Under the pieces are notes generated by a model that ran no database searches, was not told the DNA's origin, and worked only from the letters and a program-made list of their open reading frames with translations. The translations under genes were made by a program, and so were the position numbers. From assembly GCF_017591435.1 (NCBI RefSeq), contig NC_059277.1, positions 1,250,001 to 1,314,000 on the forward strand: a stretch of 64,000 nt of DNA. The letters are read 5' to 3'. Position 1 is the stretch's first letter, and every line of letters begins with the position of its first letter. The stretch is from Portunus trituberculatus. Lineage: Eukaryota; Arthropoda; Malacostraca; Decapoda; Portunidae. Shown in pieces: positions 12,968-23,644 of this stretch.

Positions 12968-15900
12968 ATTTTACTCTATTAATTTTTCCTTGCCTCTCCC
13001 ACTCATTTTCTCTTACTTTTGCTCTTTGCCCATCTTTTTTCCTCCATCTCACCTCATTTTCTTCTACCTTCACTCTTTTCTCATTCCTTTCTTCTTTCTT
13101 TTCATCCTTATCCATTTTCTCCTACCTTCACTCTTTTCTCATTCCTTATCCTATCACTTATCTTTACTTTCCCTCCCTTTCTTCCCCCATCTACTTCAAT
13201 CTCTTTACTCACCCAATTCTTTTCACGCAGGCAACATGCTCAGTGCTGGTGACTGTTCTGGATGACAATGACAACCCACCAGTGTTCAGTGTTCCCCTTC
13301 CACCCCTCACACTGCCAGAAGACTCACCCCCTGGTACACTGGTTGCTACTGTCCTTGCCACAGACGCTGATGGCACAAGACCCAACAGTGAGGTGAGGAA
13401 ATCAGGGAAGACTGAGATGGACAGATAAGTTAAAGAGTTGGGAGACAAAAGAACAAACAGATATTAAAGGAAGGAAAATATGTCACACAGAAAGGAGGGA
13501 GAAAAGAAAGGATGTGAGGGAAATAAGGAAAACTGAGATAGATTGATAGGATAAACAGCAGGAAGATAACAGGATGAATATGAAATGTAAGGGAATTTAT
13601 GTATCAGACAGAGAACAGAGTAAGGAAGAGGGAAGAAAGTAAGAATTTTTATTGTTTAATACTTTGACTGGCACTTGGTACACCTTCCCTTTATTACAAA
13701 TGAGATATCTTTACTTGTTTTACAGCCACACCCAATCTTTGAACTGGGAAGAAATTGCAAAACATTTTTCTTCATAGCTAACTTTTTTTTATAGATGCTT
13801 CTAGTGATGGTAATTTTTTGGCATAAGTGGGAAAAAAAAAGCTAATTTCTCATCCCTTCATGGCCTTCTGCAGGTGACTTATGAGCTAGTGGGCTATGGC
13901 AAGGCACCTGATTACTTTGCCATTGATGGGGAGTCTGGTGCTATCACTGTCAAGGTGGATCTGCAGGCTGAGCAGGAGTCTGACTTTGAGGTGAGTGAGC
14001 AAGGAAAGAGAAGGGAGGGAGGCATGAGTGACAAGATTAATACTGTAAAGTGAGTGAAGGACTTAGAAAAGCTGAATAATTAAATAGGAGGGAATGAGGT
14101 ATTAATAACAAGATTAAGTAAAATGAAGTGAGTGAATGAAAATGGTTAAGTTAATGAACGAGTGAATGAGGCTGATTAGAAGTCCAATTTTATGAGTTAG
14201 AAAAGGGAAGGAAGTAGAGACAATATCATTAAGTGGGGAGGAAGGAGAAAGTAGAGGATGAGTGGAAGGAAAATAAAGCGAGAGGAATAAATGAGCAACA
14301 AATGAACAAATGTGTGAATGTAAGTTAATGAGTAAGTGAATTAAGTATTTAAAAACACACACTCCAAGAAAAGGAATAATTTCAAAGCTTAGAAAAAAAA
14401 AATCCATCACTAAGAAGCATCCATCAACTCTTAACAGCTACAAGTGGTGGCCAGTGATGGAGGAACACCACAGCTCACCACCACCTCCACTGCCTCCATC
14501 TCTGTGGTGAGGGTGGGGGAGGAACCGCCGCCCCCTGAGGTGTGGGCTACCTTTACGGATGCCCACTTCTCTGCCGAGGTGCCTGAGGATGCTGCTGCCA
14601 ACACCCTGGTGAAGAAGCTGACAGTGCTGCACAGGCCTGACTCACCCAAGAAGTTAAGCTGCACCATTACAAAAGGCAATGAGGAAGGTCAGTAGGGGGA
14701 TTGATACTAATACTGCTACTACAACTTAAAGAATTCCAATACTGTAACTTCCACTTCAACCTGTGGAGAGACACCATAACATCTGTAAATTCCAAACTCC
14801 TACTTGTTACTACCAAGACCTGAGTAATGGAGCCAGTATTATCTGTGGTGGGGGTGGCAGGTTTGTTCAGCATGGAGGTGACGGCGGAGAGGCACTGCGG
14901 CGTGATGGTGGTTGGGGCGCTGGACTATGAGATGCGGCAGGACTACACCCTCACTGTAGTGCTGGAAGCTCCTGAGGCTCCTCCAGGCACCGAGAACAGA
15001 CAGGCACAGGTAAGGGACACATCTCAGTTGGATAGTATAGCCTAACTTTGTACATATTTCAAAAGGAAATATCAAATTAATAGAACTTTGTACATATTTC
15101 AAAAGGAAATATCAAATTAATAGATGCTTTTCTTCCTTTTCTTTTTAAGTAATTAAAGAACTATGAAAATAGGTAAATAAAGAAAAATTCTATGGGCCTG
15201 TTTTCAGCCTTTTTATTAGCCTAAGTTGTGGTCTCTTAAGAAATGTGATAATTAGTTATATTTGCCAATATATCTATCCTTTCTTAATTACTGCTATCCC
15301 TCACCTGCCCACACACTCCTCTCTACTCTACCAGGTCAATGTGAGCGTCACTGACACGAATGACAACAAACCAGAGTTCATCTTCCCATCACCCTACAAT
15401 GACCGCACGCATGGGAAGTTCTTTGCCTATGTGGCTGAGGACTCACGGATATCCACGCCTGTGCTGCAGGTGGCGGTGAGTGGCACAGCTGTCTGGCACA
15501 GTTATCTTGAGAAGTCTCAGCATGTACTGTTGAGGAATCCCTAAGTTGGTATCAGAATTCTTTTCCATCTTGTGTTGTTCGTTTTTTTTTTTATTATGCA
15601 TTCTCTATACCAAGTTAGTTATCCCCATAATACACACATGATAGTACACATATGATAGAAAGCAAAGCATTTCTGAATATGGACTTTTGTTGCTGTACTG
15701 TGAATAGTTTGATATGTTTGACTTTGTAAACCTTATTGCCAGTACAGCGTGCAGACTAGCTTGCTTTTGTTTGAGTTTTCAAATTATGAACCCAAGAATC
15801 ATTACAACATTCTTATACACAATCTTTCCATAATTTTTTTCTTTTTTCACCATTTCATTAAATAAGGAGGGGTTAGCACCATATACAAGTCACTTCCTGT

Positions 15901-17146
15901 TTTTTGGTCCTATCACAGTCTTTTGTCTTGTCCTAGATCTTTTTCAACTAGTTTTCTCCAGGCTCTTTTATTCAGGTCCTGGTCTTCTCTTCTACATGAC
16001 CAAACCATCTCTCATACACCATCTGTTCTGTGGTAATTATCAGGCAGTAACAAAGTTCAGTCCACTTCATCATCCTGTAATGTGTTGAGCCTTTCCTAGC
16101 ATCACTATTATCTCACACTACTCACTTCCCCATCACACTCCATTTTCCCCTACTCACATTCCACTCCCCCTCAAAGTTTCTTCCTTCGCAGGCTAAGGAT
16201 AAGGATTCTGGGGAGTTTGGCACAGTTGAATACCACCTGGTGCCTGAGAGCAACAGAGGTGGTTACTTCAGCGTGGGGCGAGACACAGGACTACTGAAGA
16301 CAGAACGAGAGATGTCTTCGGTACCCCGTGAGCTGCTGCCGTTCAACCTGTCGGTGAAGGCTGTGGACAACCCAGGACAGCGCGGAGGACCCTCCCACTT
16401 CACTTCTGTCCCTGTTATTGTGAGTGCATTGTCCCCAGTGATAGGGTGTGTGTGTGTGTGTGTGTGTAATTCACCTCACCTCGGTCGTCTGCTGGTCACC
16501 CAGCCAGTCTTCCCCATTTATGAGCGAGCTCAGAACTCATAGGCCGATCTTCAGGTAGGACTGAGACCACAACACACTCCACACACAGGAAAGCGAGGCC
16601 ACAACCCCTCGAGTTATATCCCGTACCTATTTACTGCTAGGTGAACAGGGGCCACACATTAAGAGGCTTGCCCATTTGCCTCGCCGCCTCCGGGATTCGA
16701 ACCCGAACCCTCTCGACTGTGAGTCGAGCGTGCTAACCACTATACTACGCTGTGTGTGTGTGTGTGTGTGGGTGTGGGTGTGTAATTCACCTCAGTCGCC
16801 TGCTGGTCACCCAGCCAGTCTTCCCATTACGGAGCGAGCTCAGAGCTCATAGACCGATCTTCGGGTAGGACTGAGACCACAACACACTCCACACACCGGG
16901 AAAGTGAGGCCACAACCCCTCGAGTTACATCCCGTACCTGCTAGGTGAACAGGGGCAACACATTAAGAGGCTTGCCCTGTGTGTGTGTGTGTGTGTTTGT
17001 TGTGGATGGGGGTGGGGGTGTATTTACCTAGTTGTAGTTTACAGGGCCTGTGTGTGTGTGTGGGTAATTCACCTCGGTCGCCTCCTGGTCACCCCAGGCA
17101 GTCTTCCCCATTATGGAGCGAGCTCAGAGCTCATAGACCGATCTTC

Positions 17147-17182
<36 letters not shown>

Positions 17183-20100
17183 GAATACATTTCTTTTGTT
17201 TGATTGTTCGATCCTTTTTGTGTATGATGGAACTGGAATATTTGTTTTTTACTTTCCTTTTTTGTCCGGGATGTTTCTGGTGGTAGAAAGTTTTTTTTTG
17301 TGTGTGAGTATTTATGTATGATGATGGAATGTGCTTTTGCTTTTCAATTATGTTTGTGCCTATGTGGTGGAAAAAAGCAAAACAGGCACAAAGGAAAATT
17401 ATTTATCTTTAAATTGCATAAATATAGTGAAGGAGGAAGAGGAAGAGTAGGGCAGTAAGCATATGCTTGATACATATCACAGGTCAACTTGGTGGAGGAC
17501 GTTCATCGGATGGTACTGGTGGTGGATGGCTCACCAGAACTCGTTAAGGACAATAGAGATGGCCTTGTGGCAGTCTTGCAGGAGCACTCCAGTAAGCATG
17601 ACCTCCTCTCTGCTTTATCCCATCCTTGTACCCTTGAATAACCCCCTTCCTCAAATATCCTGACTATCCTTCACCATCTCAAACAGTCCATCTTGATCTG
17701 CAGAAATACTTCAATATGTACAACTCCCTTTTAGTACCCTATGTTGTGTCATCTCTACTGTAGTACTATACCTCTCTTAACACTACAAATACCCCTCCAG
17801 TACACATAATGCCCTCTTAGAATCCATCACCAGTTGGCTATGATGGAGTTTATGAATTCATGGTCCTTTTCTCTTATTCTCATACATCTCTCTCTTGCTT
17901 GGATAGTTTTCATACTCCCTTTCTCTCCTCCAGATCACATCATTGGCATCGAGAAGATTGAGTCGCGTCGCTTCTTGGGCAACAACAGCATTGTGGAGAG
18001 TGATGCCAGCGCCACCGATGTCTGGTTCCATGTGGTAGATGAGGCAAGTGGGCGGCTACTCCCTCGCCGTCACCCACAGCTGGAAAAGTGAGACCTATTC
18101 TGAAATCCTTTGGTTTCCCCACTTGTATTTTTGAAAGGGACAAATGTTTCTTCTGTCCATAATGTAAAAATATTAATGTCACTAGAACCACAAAAATAAT
18201 TGTCACTAGAACCACAAAAATAATTAAAACTATTTGGCTTCAACATAGGCCAACTTGAACTTCTAAACACTTTAGACTTCACTGCTGTTAATTTTACTTG
18301 AAAAGAAATAATTTAGTCATGTTCCCAAGAATAGAAACATGAATGATATAGAAGTCTTTTTATCCTTAACAGGAATGATAAAAAACACCCTAAAAATTAT
18401 ACCCGTGTAACTTAAACTACACTAGAGTTTGTGGAAAAGTAAAAGTAAAAGGGAATATAGTCTTAAAGATGTTCAAATATAAAATGATAGTATCATTAGA
18501 AGTAAATGATAGTAGCTACTAATATATTCAGTTTCTGGAATGCAAGCTAAACATGTTTACTATTTCTTCATCTCTTAATAGATTATTTTTCTTTAATAGA
18601 TTAGCAGAGGAGAAGATGGAGAGACAGAAGCTGCTGTTCCATGTGACAGCAGCGCTAGATGGCTTGAGTGCCAAGGATATACGCCCTCCTGTCTTGCCTC
18701 CGGCTCCGGTGAGAGAAAGGGAGAGGGAGGGGGGGGTTACTTCATCATATTGTAAATTAAAACATCTGTTTTTAGCATTAGATACATAAAAGCAGTAAAT
18801 TAATACAACCTTATACCACCTACTTATCTATCTAGTTGTCCATCTATCTATCCACTTAATATATACTTACCTTTCCATCTATTTATCCAACATTCCATCC
18901 CAGTCTATCAATACACTTTGAGGTATTAACAGGCTTCTTCCCTTTTTGGTTCTACTTCAGGTGACAGAGCCTCCCCCGGTGCCTGTGCGTAAGGCAGCAA
19001 CACTAGAGGGCATCCAGGTGGCCCTCATAGTCTTGGCAGGCATCATAGTGGTCATGGGCGTGGTTGGCATCTGCTACATCTGTGTGCAGTGGAAGAGGTG
19101 CATAGTCTTAGCCCTTTTCTTGGTATAAGGGATTGAGTAATATATAGTTTTCATGTATTTTGCTTTATCACCAAAGATTAGTAGTAAGTAATGAAACACC
19201 AGGGCTTATAGTGAAAGTTATCTGAGCTGGTGGTGGTCATAGAAGGAGTAAGAGTTAGGACAAAAAAGTAATCAGAGTAAAATAAAGACAACAGCTAATA
19301 ATACTCCACTATTTCACCTTTCATTAGATACGTGAAGCACCGTGATGAGACCAACAAGGCAATGGTGGTGGTGGCGCCACCCTATGAAAGAGTGGCTGGT
19401 TCCGTCATAGAGTCCACCAAGGAATATGAAGTGCAAGTAAGTAACAGATTAAGATATGGTAATTTAGAGGAGAGAAAAATTATGAAAGGGGCATTGATGC
19501 ATTCCTCTTGGGCTGAATGCTCATAATTCATCTCTTCTTCGTATGTGGCAAGCTCTCATGGATTTTACCATCCAGAATAAAGATATATAGTATGTGCAAA
19601 GAGTCTTTATGCTATGGGACCAACGTCATTTCTTTTTGCTGTTAGTGATAAAGGTGATGCCTTTAGAACACTAACTGGCAACCTTTTATGCTCTCTGGGG
19701 GATTATACACCAGTGTGTGTGTCATCTCGGCTAGCTCTTTAGCTGACAAATTGAGTGTGGTCTGTTGTCTGATGTGCCAGATAGAAACCAACTATTTTGT
19801 TTCCTCCCACCCTCTCAACATGCCTTAAATGACTACAAGTAAGGAGGAACATAAGGAGATGCTTACATTATATAAGGCTTTCTATGGTCTTCAATTTATT
19901 TCCACTCTGACAGGAGTTAGGCTGAGAACAACATGGTGGTTGGTGGACTGTTTGGAGGGTGCTGGTGAGGCTACTAAATTTACCTTATTTTCCGTCTGGT
20001 AGGCCTCATAAGTTTTTTTTTTCCTTTGAATTTTTGTGCCATCAGCCTTGGTTCTTTAGCAACCTGCCTAAAGATAAGTGCATGGGTGTTCAGAGTAGTC

Positions 20101-21803
20101 TAATGAGGACTACCAGACTTGGAAAGTGGGGCAAGTGCAGTAGCCTCACCAGTGTCCTTGAAGTGGTGCACTATGTTGTCCTGAGCCTAACTTCTGTTTG
20201 AATGGAAACAAAAGAAGAACGTGGCCAGTCTTGTATAATGTAAGCATCTCCTTATGTTCCTCCTAGCTTGCTGTCATTTTAGGTATGTTGAGAGGGTGGA
20301 AGGAAGCAAATTAGTAGTGCAGTCAGTTTTTGTCTGATGCGCCAGACGACAGACTACAGTTTCTCTGTATCAGCTAAATAGCTGATACAGCTAAATAGCT
20401 GTATCAGCTAAATGCTCAAGAAAGCATAGGAGTTTGCCATTTAAGTTATTAAAGCATCAGAACATTTTGCCATCCTGGGATGATAGTTGCGAGGCTCACC
20501 TACACACAATGAAAGCAAATGACATTGGTCCCCATGGCATCAATACTTTCTGTGCATACTGTAAGGCAAATTAAATCAAATATCACCACCCTCTCACTCT
20601 AACTTATTGATAAAAAAAAATATTACTTATGGTATATTAAAGGCAATATAGAAAGAATAGAGGCAGAGCAAAACTGCCTCAAATGGAGTTAAGAATTTAC
20701 ATACCATGTTGTATGTTTTATCTCAGTTGCTCTAATTCTCTCTCCTTCAGGTTCTTCATATGAGTGTACCAATGGACGATGACTCAGTACAGGACCTCAC
20801 TCTAGACTCCCGCCCCTCGCACCACTTCTCCATGGATAATGTGTCCTATATAACCAAGCAGCAGTGTGAGTATTGCCCCTTGTCTCCCTCACCTCTTGGA
20901 ACCATACTCTGAAACACATCCATGCTACACCTCCAAAAGTCTCTAGTTGAAGTGACTAAGTGATTTATAGTTTTATTGACAAAAGATTCCATTATAAATG
21001 GGACACTCTTGGAAACTTTGCTAATCATCTCTGGCTTTTGGAAATAGTTGTATTACGAGAGCAAAGTATTTTAGAATATGACCCCTGGTGTCTCAGGTAA
21101 ATATTGAGAAACACTCCTCTCAACATGACTATTTTTCAAGGCCACAGAGATGACCAGCCAAGTTTTCAAGTATTCTCCCTATTTGTAATGTAGAAATCTT
21201 AAGAGTATTACTCTATCACTAGAACCATAAAAACATGCTTAAAACCCATTTCAACTGTAACAGTTCAGTTTTAAAGTAGTGAAAGTATAGCCTAAAAGTA
21301 ATTCAGAATATGGTCATTACAGGCATTGCACCTTATCTTAGGCCCCCTTGATAGAGTTCCTTTGTAAAGCTTATCTCTAGGTATGGTCATTATTAGTCAA
21401 GAAGATGAAATGTTGAAGATCAGTGAGTGTGACATAACTAGACATCCCACTCTTATTACTTACTGAGCATCAATGTGTTGCAGTGAGTGATGAGAGCAGC
21501 AACAGGAGCAGTGATGGCGGTGGCCACATCCTGGAGGACCACCACTTATCTCATGAGGACTGGAACACACCACCAGGCCAACGCCACCACCTTGGCACCC
21601 ACCAGCACCTGCCGCACATATCAGCCATGGCGGCCTCCACTCCCTCAGGACGCAACCCTGCTTATGAGCACTTCGATGACCATGACGATGAGGATGAGGG
21701 TGGGGAAGGTCCTCTGAGTGTCAGCGCGACTAATGAGAATGTGATGTTTGGGCGAAGAGGACTGACAGAGCCTTCCCCTGTGCAGACTACCACGGAGCTT
21801 TGA
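1231..21803 (+). CDS. Large atypical cadherin, CDH23/Cad87A-like, 3' 28 exons (5' end outside window)
   Basis: This is a calcium-dependent adhesion receptor of the plasma membrane. Coding exons: 1231-1357, 1861-1918, 2475-2644, 5641-5879, 6368-6497, 6946-7146, 8328-8465, 8823-8975, 9242-9406, 9512-9664, 10108-10248, 10678-10832, 11028-11156, 11908-12108, 12775-12927, 13231-13392, 13874-13990, 14438-14687, 14861-15009, 15335-15475, 16192-16419, 17483-17591, 17934-18087, 18600-18708, 18961-19097, 19328-19436, 20751-20865, 21484-21803. They total 4413 nt, about 1470 residues, and every junction is GT-AG with matching phase. EC linkers include DINDNPPVF, DVNDNPPRL, DINDKNPEF, DDNDNPPVF and DTNDNKPEF; LDYE/LDRE motifs recur. 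After the last EC repeat comes a stretch resembling the membrane-adjacent domain of CDH23 and PCDH15. A transmembrane helix (about 19015-19085) and a tail of about 185 residues ending TTEL follow. Most exons are phase 0. Two indels break the frame. Orthology to Drosophila Cad87A or vertebrate CDH23 is inference; membership of the cadherin family is certain. Confidence 0.93.
1436..1572 (+). repeat. Dispersed repeat fragment in cadherin intron
   Basis: gctgcaagaggccgccagac, then tccatctatcatccccatcc and attgactcagca, form one end of a dispersed family. Another part of what seems the same family (attactgagtccattccatt, then tttgtgaaccaattc) is at 8712-8780. The family resemblance is from memory of such repeats and not from an alignment. 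Confidence 0.4.
1961..2366. repeat. (TTTA)n, T-rich sequence and (ATCT)/(CATC)n in a cadherin intron
   Basis: TTTA repeats dominate 1961-2055, T-rich sequence follows, and tetranucleotide ATCT/CATC repeats fill 2293-2366, about 110 bp before the exon at 2475. Confidence 0.9.
2673..3060 (+). repeat. Tandem low-copy repeat, three diverged units
   Basis: Units at about 2673-2800, 2815-2935 and 2996-3060 each carry a gagtttgag/gagtttgaa motif, then gttcgagtccc or a variant, then gaaat/gaaac and a T-rich run. The first two continue with agaggtgtgagt. A related piece lies at 440-495. Origin unknown. Confidence 0.5.
3150..3334. mobile_element. piggyBac-like MITE copy 2, left end decayed
   Basis: The body matches the copies at 558 and 62151 (acattaggaaaggtctatgg, then tcaccaaatagtaagca). 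The right end GGTACTGAAGGGG is followed by TTAA at 3331. The left terminus has lost its CCCTTCAGT start, so the left coordinate is approximate. Confidence 0.65.
3390..3790 (+). repeat. Three tandem units of about 130 bp derived from a LINE tail
   Basis: Units begin near 3390, 3521 and 3653, each opening with a variant of gagagacgagactgtggtgg. They share gaagagagacgagtatatgt, ggatgctgggaatgtatcta and gattcactatatttct. In the first two the translation resembles the RWFGHVxRRDExYV segment at the end of LINE ORF2. The third unit is the most diverged. Confidence 0.65.
4000..5270. other. Unassigned part of cadherin intron 2645-5640
   Basis: T/C-rich sequence without a gene, RNA or complete element that I can recognise. 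The line near 4660-4715 (gggcatctcacgggaattta) may be a repeat fragment. Confidence 0.35.
5271..5590 (+). repeat. Dispersed LINE 3'-end copy
   Basis: The text cctgaactcatttaaaaggg, then aggtttcaagacatttatcc, tcggggactggaacctcagt and ttgttgccctcggtt, is paralleled at 61745-61945. The 5' part (tttccacccatcaccctcat) resembles 1500-1530. The segment decodes to a W-N-F/S-L-P-like LINE C-terminus. Confidence 0.55.
5987..6154. repeat. (AC)n 5987-6039 and (TC)n 6103-6154
   Basis: Two dinucleotide tracts lie in one cadherin intron (5880-6367). Nothing else recognisable is present there. Confidence 0.95.
6498..6624. repeat. (GT)n starting at a splice donor, then (AGT)n
   Basis: The intron after the exon ending 6497 begins with GT repeats (6498-6531), so the 5' splice site is the first repeat unit. 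AGT/GTA repeats follow at 6538-6624. Confidence 0.93.
7445..7521. repeat. (CT)n microsatellite in cadherin intron 7147-8327
   Basis: 77 bp of CT repeat. A short (TG)n lies just after the donor at 7147. The remainder of the intron is without recognisable features. Confidence 0.96.
8525..8690 (+). repeat. Dispersed intronic repeat family, four diverged copies
   Basis: Copies at about 8525-8690, 18085-18300, 21120-21320 and 22690-22850 share phrases such as ttttcaaggccacagagatga, tatcactagaaccataaaa, cccatttcaact and a gaaatctt block in the same order. All lie in cadherin introns or the 3' UTR. No ends or coding potential could be defined. Confidence 0.5.
9008..9045. repeat. (GTA)n trinucleotide tract
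   Basis: Repeat beginning about 32 bp after the donor of the exon ending 8975. Confidence 0.93.
10678..10832 (+). other. Cadherin exon with -1 frameshift after the DINDKNPEF linker
   Basis: The exon is 155 nt, one short of the 156 needed by its phase 0 neighbours. The frame reads correctly to VNEGS. A base is then missing near 10805-10807 (gggtcaagaac; a third A restores KNVVVGTVK before AMDEDTG in the next exon). The missing base is in an A run, typical of residual long-read error. Splice sites are normal (cctcag, gtgagg). Confidence 0.85.
12934..12967. repeat. (CA)n(GA)n six bases after a splice donor
   Basis: The donor gtgaag at 12928 is followed at once by CA and then GA repeats. The rest of the intron to 13230 is pyrimidine-rich. 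Confidence 0.93.
15044..15123 (+). repeat. Perfect 40-bp tandem duplication
   Basis: The 40-bp unit beginning aactttgtacatatttcaaa occurs twice without a mismatch (15044-15083 and 15084-15123), 34 bp after a cadherin splice donor. Confidence 0.92.
16468..16751 (-). mobile_element. tRNA-Val-derived SINE type B, full length, minus strand
   Basis: This is the reverse complement of the unit at 52030. It opens with taattcacctcacctcgg directly after a (TG)n tract (the complement of the CA tail) and closes with the tRNA head (cgtgctaaccactatact). The B-box complement is ggattcgaaccc. It lies in the cadherin intron 16420-17482. Confidence 0.8.
16783..17149 (-). mobile_element. Two further truncated minus-strand SINE copies
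   Basis: The segments 16783-16978 and 17065-17149 repeat the taattcacctc start and the gagcgagctcagagctcata core of the type B SINE. They lack the tRNA head and are separated by (TG)n and g-rich sequence. With the copy at 16468 they form a tandem array in one cadherin intron. Confidence 0.72.
18178..18225 (+). repeat. Perfect 24-bp tandem duplication
   Basis: The unit starting gtcactagaaccacaaaaat is repeated exactly at 18178-18201 and 18202-18225 within a copy of the dispersed intronic repeat. Confidence 0.9.
18961..19097 (+). other. Transmembrane exon of the cadherin
   Basis: The exon encodes a proline-rich juxtamembrane lead (VTEPPPVPVRKAATLEG) and then an uninterrupted hydrophobic helix beginning IQVALIVLAGIIVVMG and ending at the basic stop-transfer QWKR. 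This fixes the topology: EC repeats outside, carboxy tail inside. The exon ends in phase 2 and joins 19328 to give QWKRYVKHRDE. Confidence 0.92.
19589..20560. repeat. Imperfect palindrome of about 970 bp in a cadherin intron
   Basis: The left arm (19589-20011) and the reverse complement of the right arm (about 20099-20560) align along most of their length. Landmarks: tatgtgcaaagagtc with its partner tatgcacagaaagt; gtcatttctttttgct with gtcatttgctttcatt; aggaacataaggagatgctt on both; gttaggctgagaacaacat with gttaggctcaggacaacat; ggtgaggctact on both. The central loop is about 87 nt. No coding capacity and no clear target duplication were seen. Confidence 0.82.
21484..21803 (+). other. Terminal cadherin exon: acidic and His-rich tail with C-terminal TTEL
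   Basis: The last exon encodes a Ser-, His- and Asp/Glu-rich cytoplasmic segment (for example NPAYEHFDDHDDEDE) and ends PVQTTTEL before TGA at 21801. T at -2 and L at 0 make a class I PDZ ligand. Vertebrate CDH23 ends in ITEL and binds the scaffold harmonin; a similar partner here is inference. Confidence 0.85.
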
Positions 21804-23067
21804 ATGGATGTAGTAGTGAATTAATAGTGAACTGCAAAGGATGAGTGTCACAGAGGAAGTTGCAAGGGAGAGAAATAACTGGATACACACGAGAAATGGC
21901 AAAAAGTTAATAATGAAAGAGTGCAAAAGAAAACAATAATAATCTTGTCAGGAATAAATACTAACTAATTCCTGTGCTAAATGAACAAATAAATCTCTTG
22001 AGCCTAATTCTTCTTCCCTTTCATAGCAATTTGTTGTCAATGTAGCAGCCTCTAAAAACGATGAAATCCTATCACTTGATTAGTTCTGTATATCAGTGCT
22101 GGGAGAAATGTGTAGATGTTAACATATAAACTTCATGGGTTTGTATCATGCTGCAGTGTCATAACAGGTACTCCTAGATAATTTAGAATTGAAAGCATTG
22201 AAGTGAAGTCATTATGTCGTCTTAATGGATTCTTGATGTTTTAACAAAGCATCTGAAAACCTCCGATAGGGTGCTGGTAAGAACACTGATGATTAGAATT
22301 TGCATTTTTATACCAGTTAGTGGTGTAAATTCTTTTAACAGTTATTCTCATTACTATGGGTATTCAAGTAATCAATTTTAACGAGTCCTTAGTTTTGCCC
22401 ATTTAAGGTTTCCGGTGACCCATCCCCATTAGAACCTGGGAACCCATGAATATAAGCGAGAAATAAAATTAATGAACCTTGAACCACCACCTCCCATAAT
22501 CTGAACTCTGGTATAATGGATTCAGTTCCTTGTGTGGAAAAATTGAGTGAGGTCCCTCAGGATTGTGATAGGGGAAAATGTGTTCCAGAGAGTATTCCTG
22601 ACTGTTCCTAAGTTACAGTTTGCTTAGTGAACGTTAACGATGTTCCCCTTCTTGAAGTAGTTGCTGCAGCAGTTTCTTTACTGTCTCTCATCAATTATTT
22701 TCAAAGGCCACAGATAATATTAGCTGAGTTTTCAAGAGTTTCAATAATATAAAGAAATCTTGTTAATGTGTCATTAAAAGCTGTGCATCTTTAATTGTAG
22801 CCTTTGAAAAGGAGTTTGTGTGCAGCAGCAGCATTTGAGTATGTCATCCTAAAGATCATATAACGTAATCTGACGTTCTGAAGCAACAGTAATCCTCCCG
22901 GTGCTCACTCATGTGCTCAAATGGTTTACTAGTGTGATGAAATGTGAAGCAAGACTGGGGGACTAATGAAACTAATGAACTTCAGTTTATCGTGTGATTG
23001 TGCAAAGTGATGATGGCCAAACTTTAGCAGTGCCGTGTTGTGTTGTGTTACTTTCTTATTTTGATGC

Positions 23068-23148
<81 letters not shown>

Positions 23149-23385
23149 TAATCCTCATTTACTTATATTGATGTTAGTTTGATAAATATTGTATAAAATT
23201 ATACATTGATTTATTTTTTAACTTAGATTTAGTTGTGTGTGTGTGTTGTACATACAAGTAAACAATATTTGTATTAATACCTGCATAATACTGTACATAG
23301 TCCAACCTAAAAGTTAATTCCATCCTGTGAACTTAATGTTTGTATTATAGTGATTGTACGTAAGCGATCACTCAATAAAAGTAAA
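21804..23385 (+). terminator. Probable cadherin 3' UTR and polyadenylation signals
   Basis: No further coding exon follows the stop codon. AATAAA hexamers lie at 21953 and 21988 (early) and at 23374 (cactcaataaaagtaaac), the last followed by a T/G-bearing stretch, so short and long 3' UTRs are possible. The long form would contain a (TG)n tract at 23072-23145 and a copy of a dispersed intronic repeat at about 22690-22850. Confidence 0.55.
23072..23145. repeat. (GT)n in the probable cadherin 3' UTR
   Basis: 74 bp of GT repeat on the sense strand, which would give a (UG)n tract in the long 3' UTR. Confidence 0.96.
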
Positions 23386-23644
23386 CATTCCTCTACTGCT
23401 TGTCATTAGTACAGCTGCAGGGAGGTGAGAGGGCTGGTGGGTAGTGATGCTTAATTATGATATACTCAGTAGTTATACGTTAATCTTCTTTCATTTTAAC
23501 CTTGGAAGAAAGATGACAGGAGAGGATGAGGTGGGGGAAAAGTTAGGTCAATCTGGTCGGCCGGCGGCCATACTAGTATTGGCAGAAAGCTCTTGGTCCC
23601 TACAGCAGCTGCTAGGTGGTTAATGGGTTTGAGTTTTCCCCTCT

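Larger units (their letters stand above)
9665..14437. other. Cadherin introns with little content
   Basis: Introns 9665-10107 (T-rich), 10249-10677, 12109-12774, 13393-13873 and 13991-14437 show no recognisable gene or repeat. Intron 11157-11907 holds only a LINE 3' end at about 11393-11440. Later, 15476-16191 contains a weak minus-strand LINE-tail-like segment around 15860-16040; 17592-17933 and 18709-18960 appear empty. Confidence 0.5.

Noticed and set aside
12757..13428. Single long coding exon of 223 codons
   Set aside because: It is two cadherin exons (12775-12927 and 13231-13392) read through a pyrimidine-rich intron that happens to stay open.
1231..21803. Cadherin as a pseudogene
   Set aside because: Only two one-base indels occur in 28 exons. 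All splice sites and phases are intact and the C-terminal PDZ motif is preserved, so sequence error is likelier.
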